Assembly (NCBI GenBank): GCA_031376285.1
Contig: JANMDN010000046.1
Span: 95,848 to 159,847, forward strand
Direction of reading: 5' to 3'
DNA length: 64,000 nucleotides
Source of the DNA: JANMDN01 sp031376285
Lineage (GTDB): Bacteria; Actinomycetota; Thermoleophilia; Miltoncostaeales; Miltoncostaeaceae
The translations under genes and the position numbers were made by a program. Position 1 is the first letter of the stretch. Every line of letters begins with the position of its first letter. Positions 42,117-50,490 of the stretch are shown one piece after another. Under the pieces are notes generated by a model, which saw nothing but the letters and a program-made list of their open reading frames with translations, was not told the DNA's origin and searched no databases.

Positions 42117-44144
42117 TCACCACGCCTGAGTGATCGGTCGGGATTGACTCTTCTCGCCCGTCGGTGGCCCATCCGGCCGACGGGCAATCGCCCAAAGTGA
42201 GAGCCCAAATCCTACGTCGACCTTGTCGAGGACGCGCAGCAGCGGGACGAGGCGATCGAAAAACGTCAGTGGCCCGCCCGGAATCGTGCGGAGGCGGAGA
42301 ATCCGCGAGGTAGCGAACCATCCGAGCGCTCCGACTGGGTTGACGTATCGGAGTTCGGTCAGCTCGAATCCCGCCTCGGTCAGTGTCGTGCGGAGACCAT
42401 CGCGAGAATATCGACGATAGTGCTCGACGATCTCGTCGACCGATCCGTAAAGCGCGGGATGCGCGGGGACGAGAAGAAGAAGGTGCCCTCCGGGAGCAAG
42501 CAAGCTGTTGAGGTGCGCAAGCGCAGCCTGGTCGTCCGGGATGTGCTCCAGCACGTTGGCGCACACAATGGAGTCGAACGGAGCGAACGCCTCCGGCCGA
42601 ATCGACGTCGCATATTCCTCAACAACCTGCACGTTGGCCATATCCTTGAACCGCTCCCGTAGACGCGCGTTGAACGCCGGATCCGGCTCAGCGGCGACGA
42701 CGAATTCACGACCTTCGGCGAACCGGGATGTATGGGTGCCGATGCCGGCTCCAACGTCGAGCACGCGCTGCCCGAGGTAGTTGAATCCGCGCTCCATGAG
42801 CCAGCTGTTGTATCGGTCCGCCCGATCCATCTTGCGCAGGATCTCGTCCTGCTCCTCGGGGGTGCCAACCCACTTCCCATCCCGAATCTGGTGGCTATGT
42901 CCAACGACGTGCTGGGACCCAGCGGGAAGTCTGAGTCGAGTCATCCACTCGACGCTACCGCGAACAAACTTCCAGACGACCGCAATCGAGAACGCCGCAA
43001 TGAAGGCCACAAACGGCGATGTGTGTTCAAGGAGTCGCAGATCGATCCCCAGGGGAACGATGAACGCGAGAGCGCCAAGTCCGACAACAGGGACGAGAAG
43101 GATCCACCGGAACCGCGAGAAGAACATTCCGATCGCGCCCAGGATGTACGCGACGTACATCCAACGACTCTCATAGCCGAGAATCGTGCGGAACTCAACG
43201 TCATGACGAACCAGGGCCTTGGCGTACCCGCGCGTTGTGCGTTCCGCGACCGTCCTTATGGGGTGATAGTCAAAGATGTAGCCCAACCAAGTAGTCCGCT
43301 TGCCGGAAAGCGAGTTCGTCTGGAACTCTTCCGCCGTCGCGCAACCGTCGCACCCCGTCTTGTAAAGAATTGAAAACTCATAGTTGCGATAGAAGATCGC
43401 GGCAATGTTGCTAGACCAGAACGGATCGCCGAAGTGCTGCTTCTCGTACGCAAAGTGTGGAACGAGAAGGACGAGCATCGTTGCCGGCACGAGGAGCGCC
43501 CGGCGAAGTCCGAGGCGGTAGCGCCAGACGGCGTAGCCAGTGAGCATCACCACAAGGAGGGCGCTGCTCAGATTCACGAGTGTTGCTGCCGTTGCGGTGA
43601 GCGCCAATCCGACAATCCTCCGGCGCGTTCGGATACCAGGCACGAACGCGAAGTATGCGCAGAGCACAATGCCCAGGGTCTGTGCTTCGAGGCGGAGACC
43701 GCGGATACTCTGGAAGGCGAGGTCGTTGTGGAAAGCGAGGATTGCGATCGTGGCAAGCGCGAGAGCCGCGCTCGACGTGAGATCACGCACGAAGTAGAAC
43801 GTCGCAACGATTACGCACAGCGCCAAGATCATGCTGAGGAGTCTGAGATTGACGTCGCTTGAGCCCAGGATGCGGAACCAGCCACGACCCAGCCACAGCC
43901 ACCCCGGCTCTCTCTGGCTGGTGTCGTAGGGGTTCTTCATCGCGTCGATCGTCGCGCGATAGACCTGAGCGTCCGGGTCAAGAGGCCGAGTCGCCCAGGT
44001 AGCGAGCATTTGAGCGCGCTTGACCAGTGCTCCGAGCATGATAAGCCAGAACCCGACCCACGTGGCGGCCACTCGACGACGGACGGCGGCCTGTTCGATT
44101 CGCTTCACGGTGCCGCCGAATTGAGTTGCAGCGATCCCGGCCAC
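42117..44144 (-). CDS. GT-C-like membrane protein fused to a class I methyltransferase
   Basis: 675 residues from GTG 44144. Residues ~25-395 form about ten membrane helices with a GT-C-like first loop (TRPLDPDAQVYRATIDAMKN, REPGWLWLGRGW). Residues ~436-675 are a complete cytoplasmic-type methyltransferase: RVLDVGAGIGTHTSRFAEGR (460-479), VVAAEPDPAFNARLRE, IVCANVLEHIPDDQ, LLAPGGHLLLLVPAHPALYG, EHYRRYSRDGLRTTLTEAGF. No stop or start signal separates the halves. It lies 11 bp downstream of a DPM1-like GT2 gene that could make its polyprenyl-phosphate sugar. It may couple sugar transfer and methylation. Confidence 0.85.
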   Translation of the reverse strand: MAGIAATQFGGTVKRIEQAAVRRRVAATWVGFWLIMLGALVKRAQMLATWATRPLDPDAQVYRATIDAMKNPYDTSQREPGWLWLGRGWFRILGSSDVNLRLLSMILALCVIVATFYFVRDLTSSAALALATIAILAFHNDLAFQSIRGLRLEAQTLGIVLCAYFAFVPGIRTRRRIVGLALTATAATLVNLSSALLVVMLTGYAVWRYRLGLRRALLVPATMLVLLVPHFAYEKQHFGDPFWSSNIAAIFYRNYEFSILYKTGCDGCATAEEFQTNSLSGKRTTWLGYIFDYHPIRTVAERTTRGYAKALVRHDVEFRTILGYESRWMYVAYILGAIGMFFSRFRWILLVPVVGLGALAFIVPLGIDLRLLEHTSPFVAFIAAFSIAVVWKFVRGSVEWMTRLRLPAGSQHVVGHSHQIRDGKWVGTPEEQDEILRKMDRADRYNSWLMERGFNYLGQRVLDVGAGIGTHTSRFAEGREFVVAAEPDPAFNARLRERFKDMANVQVVEEYATSIRPEAFAPFDSIVCANVLEHIPDDQAALAHLNSLLAPGGHLLLLVPAHPALYGSVDEIVEHYRRYSRDGLRTTLTEAGFELTELRYVNPVGALGWFATSRILRLRTIPGGPLTFFDRLVPLLRVLDKVDVGFGLSLWAIARRPDGPPTGEKSQSRPITQAW

Positions 44145-44155
44145 CCAACGCCGCC

Positions 44156-44848
44156 TTAGCGCGAGCGTCCGAGGCGCAGGCGCGTGAGCGTCCAGAGAGC
44201 CTCAACGCCGTCGCGCCAGGTGAGTTTCTTGCCCTCTTCGCGACTCCGGGCAGCGTAAGAGATCGGCACCTCGTAGATCCGGTTCCCGGAACGCAAGAGC
44301 TTGGCGGTGATCTCCGGTTCGATCGAGAAGCCGCTCCGCGACAGGTTGAGTGAACGCCAGGTCTCTACTGACATAAGTTTGTAGCAGGTCTCCATGTCGG
44401 AGATGTAGCAATTGAAGAGTAGGTTGGTCCAAAGGGTAACCAGCCGATTACCCATGACGAACCAGAATGAGTATGCGGAGTGCGCGGAGAAGGAACGGCT
44501 ACCGAACACGACGGTTACCCCCGTACGCTCGAATGGTGCTAGCAGCGTCGGATAGTCGGCGGGGTCGTATTCAAGGTCGGCGTCCTGGATCAGGAGAAGT
44601 TCGCTCGTCGCGACTGCCAGCCCTGTGCGAATCCCTGCACCCTTGCCTTGATTGTGATCGTGGCGAACAATCTTCACTGGGCGAATGAAGTCGCGGCGTG
44701 CAAGGATTTTGGCAGTGCCATCCGTTGAACAGTCGTCAACGATCACGATCTCGGAGACCTCTGGACGTTCCTCAACGGCGTCGAGGAGCGTTGTCAGCGT
44801 CGCTTCCTCATTGAAGACAGGAATGAGGACGGTGAGTGTGGGGGGCAT
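44156..44848 (-). CDS. GT2 polyprenyl-phosphate glycosyltransferase (DPM1-like)
   Basis: 230 residues with GT-A motifs LTVLIPVFNEEATLTTLLDA, EIVIVDDCSTDGTAKIL, NQGKGAGIRTGLAVATSELL and LIQDADLEYDPADYPTLLAP; then FNCYISDMETCYKLM. No membrane helices, so a soluble dolichyl/undecaprenyl-phosphate sugar synthase type. It probably makes polyprenyl-P-hexose for the GT-C protein encoded immediately downstream. Cytoplasmic face. Confidence 0.92.
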   Translation of the reverse strand: MPPTLTVLIPVFNEEATLTTLLDAVEERPEVSEIVIVDDCSTDGTAKILARRDFIRPVKIVRHDHNQGKGAGIRTGLAVATSELLLIQDADLEYDPADYPTLLAPFERTGVTVVFGSRSFSAHSAYSFWFVMGNRLVTLWTNLLFNCYISDMETCYKLMSVETWRSLNLSRSGFSIEPEITAKLLRSGNRIYEVPISYAARSREEGKKLTWRDGVEALWTLTRLRLGRSR

Positions 44849-44871
44849 GGACCGCTCGCGTTTTCGTTGGA

Positions 44872-45915
44872 CTATGGACGACTCTTACGCTTCCGACGTC
44901 CGATCGATGCGAGCACCAGCGTGCCGGCAACGGTCGTTGGCACGTACCAGACGGCCTGGACGAGAATCGCGAAGGCTACCGCGTCACCGCGGTCAATACT
45001 AAAGAGGCCAAGAGCGGCTACTGAGAGCCATTGATAGGTGCCGATAAAGCCCGGCGACGAGGGGATGGCTGCTCCGAGATTGAGGACCGCCAACGAGAAG
45101 ATGATCTCGAGCGGGCCGAGCGATAGGCCAATGGATTGCCCGACGAGCCACGCACCAACGCCGAAGCTTGCCCAGACGCCCAGCGTCAGCAAGGCCGGAG
45201 CGATGAGCGAGCGCCAGGTCAGGAGGTTCGCGGCACCACGGACGAGATTCGACACCTGCTGACGAAGGCGTGAGCGGCCGAGGACGAGGTCCTCCCCCCG
45301 AGCGAGACCACGAGACGAGCGCGTGGAATACCACCACGCCGCCCAGAGGCCCAGGACGCAGAGAATTCCAGCCGCAAGGCCACCGAGCATCAAGCTTGTC
45401 AGCCAGGATGGGTGGTTGACAAATGGCACGCTCAACGCAAGCAGCAGAACGAGCGCCAGAACGTCGCAGATTCGATCGAGGACCACTGTCGCAAGCGCGC
45501 GCGCCTTAGGGATCCCCAGGCTGTTGGATACCCAATATGTTCGGAATAGGTCGCCAGGACGGCCGGGCACAACGTTGTTCACCGCAACGCAACCGACGAC
45601 ATAGCTGAGGCACTTGAGCCGACCAACGTCGCCCTCGGGGCGAATGATGAGTCGCCACCGCTCGCTTTGTAGTGCGTAGAGAACCGCCATGGCGAGGCTC
45701 GCTGCGATGACCAGGGCGAGGTTCGCATGCGAAACAGTGCTCCAAAGTGCCGTTCGATCCAGACCACGCAGTGCAAGGAAGAGAAAGAGTGCGCTCGCCG
45801 GCACCCCAATGAGAAGGCCGAGGAGCAACGAGCGTCGCGAGACGACCCGCCCGGCCGATTGGCTCTCGACCAGCAAGACGGGAAGGTGCGGGATGGGTTT
45901 GGTCATGGATGGCAT
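44872..45915 (-). CDS. LPG-synthase-like (UPF0104/YbhN) membrane protein
   Basis: 347 residues from ATG 45915 (GGGAG ~5 nt upstream). Eight or so membrane helices of the lysylphosphatidylglycerol synthase N-terminal (flippase) family: ALQSERWRLIIRPEGDVGRL, VAVNNVVPGRPGDLFRTYWV, ARALATVVLDRICDVLALVL, LNLGAAIPSSPGFIGTYQWL. The aminoacyltransferase domain is absent. Members of this group often accompany GT2/GT-C genes and may flip or handle lipid-linked intermediates; the exact role is unproven. First gene of the operon down to 42117. Confidence 0.88.
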   Translation of the reverse strand: MPSMTKPIPHLPVLLVESQSAGRVVSRRSLLLGLLIGVPASALFLFLALRGLDRTALWSTVSHANLALVIAASLAMAVLYALQSERWRLIIRPEGDVGRLKCLSYVVGCVAVNNVVPGRPGDLFRTYWVSNSLGIPKARALATVVLDRICDVLALVLLLALSVPFVNHPSWLTSLMLGGLAAGILCVLGLWAAWWYSTRSSRGLARGEDLVLGRSRLRQQVSNLVRGAANLLTWRSLIAPALLTLGVWASFGVGAWLVGQSIGLSLGPLEIIFSLAVLNLGAAIPSSPGFIGTYQWLSVAALGLFSIDRGDAVAFAILVQAVWYVPTTVAGTLVLASIGRRKRKSRP

Positions 45916-46052
45916 CCGGGCTCCCGTGCGACGCACAACGGACAATCGTTCGCGAGGCGAAGGTGCCTGGGGGGCAGTAACCTAGCCCCAGCCAGGATCG
46001 TCGACAAGACGGGAGCTGGCCGACCTTCGCGCACCTTCGACCGCTCGGAACG

Positions 46053-47252
46053 TCACGATTTGCGCCGACGTATTGACGTGAGCCCCTGCCGGTAGGTGCG
46101 ATCTAGGTCACTGAGGAGCCGTTCCAGTCCAAAGCTGGCGAGGGCGTCATCTCGTCCGGCGCGTCCCAGACGTTCCCTCAACTCAGGATCGTCAACCAAG
46201 CGTGTGATGGCGATATTGAGTTGGGCCGGGTCCTCACGAGGGACGAGCAGGCCGGTCGCCTCATCGGTGACGACGCTTGGGACGCCTCCTACTCTCGTCG
46301 AGACAACACCACGATTTGAGGCGAGGGCTTCGATGAGGCTCACGGGTGTTCCCTCGTTGTCGGAGCACAGTGCGACGATGTCGGATGCTGCGTAGAGCGA
46401 CGGCATGTCCTCGACAAAGCCCGGCCAGACCAGCCGAGTCGCGAGCTGGTTGGCCTGGGGCGAACCACGAAGCTGGTCCGCCAGCTCACCATCCCCGGCC
46501 ACGCAGAACCACACATCCGGATGCGTGACGGTGATGCGGACGGCGGCTGCGAGAAAGACGTCGACGCGTTTGATCGGGACGAGTCGCGCAACGAGCGTGA
46601 CGAGCGTTGCTCCTTGTGGGACCCCGAGGCGCGATCGCATGGTCGTTCGAGCTGCCGCGGAGGACTGCGTGTCGAGGTCAAAAGCAGCCAGATCAAAACC
46701 GAGTGGTACCACCTTCAACTTCCCAGGGTCGCCAATGCCGAGCGCGAGAATGTCGTCGCGTACTTCGTCGGAGACCGCGATCAGGACATCGGTTCGGCCG
46801 GCGAGAATGCGCTCGATCCCCGCGAATACTCGCTCCTTCCGGCGGGAGAAGTACCCGGAGAGGACGTGCCCGTGGAACGTATGAACCACGAGCGTTTTCC
46901 GTCGTCGCCCTGAGAGAATCACAGCGACGCGCCCGACCGTTCCGGCTTTCGCGGTGTGGGTGTGAAGAACGGCGGGCCGCTCGCGACGAATCAGTTGGCG
47001 GAGCTTGAGCGCGGCCCGCAGATCGCGAAGGGGACGCAGTTCGCGCTCCATTTCGGGGAGAAGCACCGGGCGTACTCCAAGCCGCTCGGCGAGGGCGTCC
47101 ATGTTGCCTTCCCGGGGTGCTTCGCTTCCTCGGACAAGCGTGGTGGACCATCCGAAGCGTTCGAGTTCCCGGGTTACAGTGATGGCCTGGATTGCGGGGC
47201 CGCCGACGTTCAGTCGCGCGATCACGCGCAAAATGTGGAGCGGGGGCGTCAC
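46053..47252 (-). CDS. GT4 family glycosyltransferase
   Basis: 399 residues; ATG overlaps the AsnB stop (ATGA). WcaL/PimB-like features: LHILRVIARLNVGGPAIQAI, VLHTHTAKAGTVGRVAVILS, VVHTFHGHVLSGYFS, ATLVTLVARLVPIKRVDVFL and NEGTPVSLIEALASNRGVVS. This profile is common for capsule/galactan GT4 enzymes. Last gene of the GT4-AsnB-GT4 operon. Confidence 0.93.
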   Translation of the reverse strand: MTPPLHILRVIARLNVGGPAIQAITVTRELERFGWSTTLVRGSEAPREGNMDALAERLGVRPVLLPEMERELRPLRDLRAALKLRQLIRRERPAVLHTHTAKAGTVGRVAVILSGRRRKTLVVHTFHGHVLSGYFSRRKERVFAGIERILAGRTDVLIAVSDEVRDDILALGIGDPGKLKVVPLGFDLAAFDLDTQSSAAARTTMRSRLGVPQGATLVTLVARLVPIKRVDVFLAAAVRITVTHPDVWFCVAGDGELADQLRGSPQANQLATRLVWPGFVEDMPSLYAASDIVALCSDNEGTPVSLIEALASNRGVVSTRVGGVPSVVTDEATGLLVPREDPAQLNIAITRLVDDPELRERLGRAGRDDALASFGLERLLSDLDRTYRQGLTSIRRRKS

Positions 47253-49192
47253 GCCGAGACCGACGTAGGTGGAGGCGTCATGGACGGTTCTGCCTCACAC
47301 GTGCGGAGCCATCGCTCGACCGTCAGAATCGTCCAGAGTCGAGGGCCGTGGTCTTGGTCGCCGGACTGGTGCTCCTGCCAGGCGCGAGCGAGCGCCGGTC
47401 GGTCGAAGATCGCAGCACCCCGCGCGCCCGGAGAAAGCACCTCGTCCTGGTACGGCTCGCGCAGTTCCGTGCGAAACCAACGGCCCATCGGAACGCCAAA
47501 CCCCTGCTTTTTTCGGTCCCAGATCTCTTTCGGCAGGAGCGGCCAAAACGCCCGACGAAGCAGCGGCTTTACTCGGCGTAGGCCGATCTTTCGTACAGCC
47601 GGAATGCGGGACACGTAGTCAATGACCGCGGTATCGAGAAACGGGGAACGCGTCTCAAGCGAATGCGCCATCGACATCCGGTCCATCTTTACCGCCAGAT
47701 CATCCGGCAGATACGTCTTAAAGTTTGCGTAGAGAATTTGGTCGAGGACCGGCGCACCGCTCGATCTCCCGTAGCAAGCCAGCATCGACGCCTCGACCCG
47801 CTCCTGATCGAGGTCCCACGCAGGACCCGTGGCGAGGGTCGCCCGAAGAAGGTCCCGGTTAAGGACGGAGATCCAACGCTGGTATCGATCCTTGACTCCG
47901 AGCCCGCCAAGTTCGAAGAACCGCTCGGCTCGGCGGCGCGGACTGCGATACCCATCCCCGGCCGGAATGAGACGACTGAGCTGACGACCGGCGCGTGCCG
48001 CCATGGGGTGCAGCGCTCGGCCGAGTGCCGCGGCCCGAAATCGGTCGTACCCGGCAAACACTTCATCGCCGCCGTCGCCGTTCAGCACGACGGTGACGTG
48101 CTCGCGAGCGAGTTGGCACACGAGGTAGGTCGGAATGGCGGATGAATCCGCAAACGGTTGGTCGTGGTGCCAAAGAATGCGGTCAAGAAGGGTGGCAGCC
48201 TCGACGCGAACGACGAACTCGCGATGTTCGGTCTTGAATCGCTTCGCGACCATCTGAGCGTAGGACCGCTCGTCGAACGACGCATCCTCAGAGAAGCCAA
48301 TGCAAAACGTGTGAACCGGCTCGGATGTCATTCCCGCCATCAAGCCAACGGCGATCGACGAATCGATGCCACCCGAAAGGAGCGCGCCAAGCGGGACATC
48401 GGAGACAAGGCGTCGAGAGATGGCTTCGCGCATCAATTCCGCGACGCGACCGGGCACCTCTGACGCCGACGGCGCGGGCTCGTCGGACGATGGCCAGGTC
48501 CAGTCCCAGTACGGTCGCGGCTGGCCAAGCGTTCCCCGCTCGTAGACCAGGGTGCAGGCTGGCGGGAGCTGGAAGATCCCCTCGTACATCGTCGCAGGAC
48601 ATGGGGCGTAGCCAAACGTCATGAACTCGGGGATCCGCGAGAGGTCAGGTGTTCCAGTGACCCACGGAGCGAGAAGGATCGACTTGATCTCCGAGGCGAA
48701 CGTCAGCCGCCCGCCCAGCATGGAGTAGTAGAGCGGCTTCTTTCCGGTTCGGTCACGCGCCAGGAGGATCCGCCCCGACCGAGCGTCCCAGATGGCGAGT
48801 GCGAACATCCCGTCGAGTCGGGTGATGGCATCATCGCCCCACTCCAGGTAGGCGCGCAGAATGACCTCGGTGTCGCCGCTCGATCTGAACTGATGTCCAC
48901 GAGCAACGAGTTCGCGGCGGAGTTCTTGAAAGTTGTAGATCTCACCGTTGTAGGTAAGCGACACCTGTCCATCGTCTGACGACATCGGCTGGTGGGCGGC
49001 ATCGGAGAGATCGATCACTTTGAGCCGTCGGTGGCCGAGCCATCCGGCAAGTGGCCGGCTGCCTCCGAACGTGATCGCCTGCTCGCCAGCGCCGTCAGGA
49101 CCCCGATGAGCGAGCGCGTCGCGCATCCGCCGCGCGGCCACGACGTCGATCGGCTCGGCTGGCGGTCCGACGAACCCGCAGATGCCACACAC
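47249..49192 (-). CDS. asnB: AsnB-type glutamine-dependent amidotransferase (1)
   Basis: 647 residues from GTG 49192, which places the catalytic Cys at position 2 (CGICGFVG), as required after Met removal. N-terminal glutaminase: ALAHRGPDGAGEQ, LTYNGEIYNFQELRRELVAR, FRSSGDTEVILRAY. C-terminal synthetase with PP-loop LLSGGIDSSIAVGLMAG and LNGDGGDEVFAGYDRFRA. In glycan clusters such enzymes amidate uronic acids rather than make asparagine; the setting between two GT4 genes favours that. It is 2 bp from the upstream GT4 gene. Confidence 0.93.
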   Translation of the reverse strand: MCGICGFVGPPAEPIDVVAARRMRDALAHRGPDGAGEQAITFGGSRPLAGWLGHRRLKVIDLSDAAHQPMSSDDGQVSLTYNGEIYNFQELRRELVARGHQFRSSGDTEVILRAYLEWGDDAITRLDGMFALAIWDARSGRILLARDRTGKKPLYYSMLGGRLTFASEIKSILLAPWVTGTPDLSRIPEFMTFGYAPCPATMYEGIFQLPPACTLVYERGTLGQPRPYWDWTWPSSDEPAPSASEVPGRVAELMREAISRRLVSDVPLGALLSGGIDSSIAVGLMAGMTSEPVHTFCIGFSEDASFDERSYAQMVAKRFKTEHREFVVRVEAATLLDRILWHHDQPFADSSAIPTYLVCQLAREHVTVVLNGDGGDEVFAGYDRFRAAALGRALHPMAARAGRQLSRLIPAGDGYRSPRRRAERFFELGGLGVKDRYQRWISVLNRDLLRATLATGPAWDLDQERVEASMLACYGRSSGAPVLDQILYANFKTYLPDDLAVKMDRMSMAHSLETRSPFLDTAVIDYVSRIPAVRKIGLRRVKPLLRRAFWPLLPKEIWDRKKQGFGVPMGRWFRTELREPYQDEVLSPGARGAAIFDRPALARAWQEHQSGDQDHGPRLWTILTVERWLRTCEAEPSMTPPPTSVSA

Positions 49193-49194
49193 GA

Positions 49195-50349
49195 CTACAC
49201 GACCCCCGCGACGCTCAGGTACAGCGCTTCCTTGAGCGCGGTGACCCGCTCCCAAGAATGGCACTCGGAGACGCGACGCCGACCAGCAGCCCCGAGTCGA
49301 CGGCAGCGCCCGCGGTCGCCTGCGAGGCTCGCAAGGGCGTCTGCGAGCGCCTCCGCATTGTCGACGGGTACGAGGAGTCCGGTTTCGCCGTCGATCACCA
49401 CGTCATTGATACCCGGCACGTCGGTGCCAACGACGGGAAGTCCGGCCGACATTGCCTCAAGAACACTTCCGGGAGACCCCTCAGAGCGGGAGCAGAGCAC
49501 AAAGACATCGGCGTTCTGTAGGTACTGGTCGACGTCCTCCGGGGTGACGGCTCCCGTGAACTCAACGCGTTCCGCGAGTCCCAAACGCCCCACCTCGTCG
49601 CGAGTTGACTGAAGCGTCGCCCCCGCGCCGACCAGGGTACAGAGGACATCGCGGCCCTCTCGCACCAAGCGCTCGATCGCGTGAACGAGGGTGATGTGGC
49701 GCTTAATGGGGCGAAAACCAGCAATGCAGATCAACCGGAGGGGACCGGGGTCTGGCGCGTCAGGACCTGGCTCGCGGAGCCGAGTCGCGCTCGGAATCAA
49801 CAAAATCTTGGATGGATTGATGCCAGCACCAAGAAGGAAGGTCCGCGCACCAGATGAGTTGACGTCGTACACACGAACAGTTCGTGACAGTTGCCGTTCG
49901 GCCGCGGCGACGATGCGGACCTTCCGTCCAGACAAGTCCTCGGCGTCGGTGAGATTGAGCCCACGCACTCCCGCGATGAGACGCGGGCGGCGGCCGAGTA
50001 GCGCGGCAGCTCTCGCGACCATGAGCGCGCGAAAACCGTACGCCTCGACGATGTCGATCCGTCGAGACCGAAGCATGCGAGCGAGGCGCAGGACCTGCCC
50101 GCCAACCCCAAAACTCCCCCCAAGCGCGCCGACAGGGACTCCAGCCCGACTGAGACGGGCGAACACCGGACCGGGACGAGCGAGAAGCGCGACGTGCTGC
50201 TCGACCCGCCGGCCAAGCATCTCGATTGCTTGGGTCGACACCTGCACCTCGGTGCCGCCCAGCCCGTCGGCCGCGAGCAAGTGGAGCACGACAGGCCGTC
50301 CATTTCCGTGCGACGCCGTTCGTCGATTGCTTGCCGACGGCCGGGACAC
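49195..50349 (-). CDS. GT4 family glycosyltransferase
   Basis: 384 residues from GTG 50349, 7 nt after TAGGAT on the minus strand (50362-50357); the longer GTG at 50370 overlaps that element and is unlikely. Features: VLHLLAADGLGGTEVQVSTQ, LRLICIAGFRPIKRHITLVH, RVEFTGAVTPEDVDQYLQNA and EGSPGSVLEAMSAGLPVVGT. Cytoplasmic sugar transferase at the head of the operon. Confidence 0.9.
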   Translation of the reverse strand: MSRPSASNRRTASHGNGRPVVLHLLAADGLGGTEVQVSTQAIEMLGRRVEQHVALLARPGPVFARLSRAGVPVGALGGSFGVGGQVLRLARMLRSRRIDIVEAYGFRALMVARAAALLGRRPRLIAGVRGLNLTDAEDLSGRKVRIVAAAERQLSRTVRVYDVNSSGARTFLLGAGINPSKILLIPSATRLREPGPDAPDPGPLRLICIAGFRPIKRHITLVHAIERLVREGRDVLCTLVGAGATLQSTRDEVGRLGLAERVEFTGAVTPEDVDQYLQNADVFVLCSRSEGSPGSVLEAMSAGLPVVGTDVPGINDVVIDGETGLLVPVDNAEALADALASLAGDRGRCRRLGAAGRRRVSECHSWERVTALKEALYLSVAGVV

Positions 50350-50356
50350 AGCATTG

Positions 50357-50362
50357 ATCCTA
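50357..50362 (-). promoter_or_regulatory. -10 element for GT4-AsnB-GT4 operon
   Basis: TAGGAT on the minus strand, 7 nt before GTG 50349. An AGGA stretch within it could equally act as a ribosome site, so a leaderless reading is favoured but not certain. Confidence 0.4.
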
Positions 50363-50490
50363 CCGAGCACCGCCCTCGGACTGGCATCGAGAAAGCCGCG
50401 CGCGGAGCGATTGCTACCCTGGCGCCCCGTGTCCGTACCCCGTCCTCGTCGTCGAACTCAATTCGCCCGCAACTCGGCAGGCGGCGTCTG

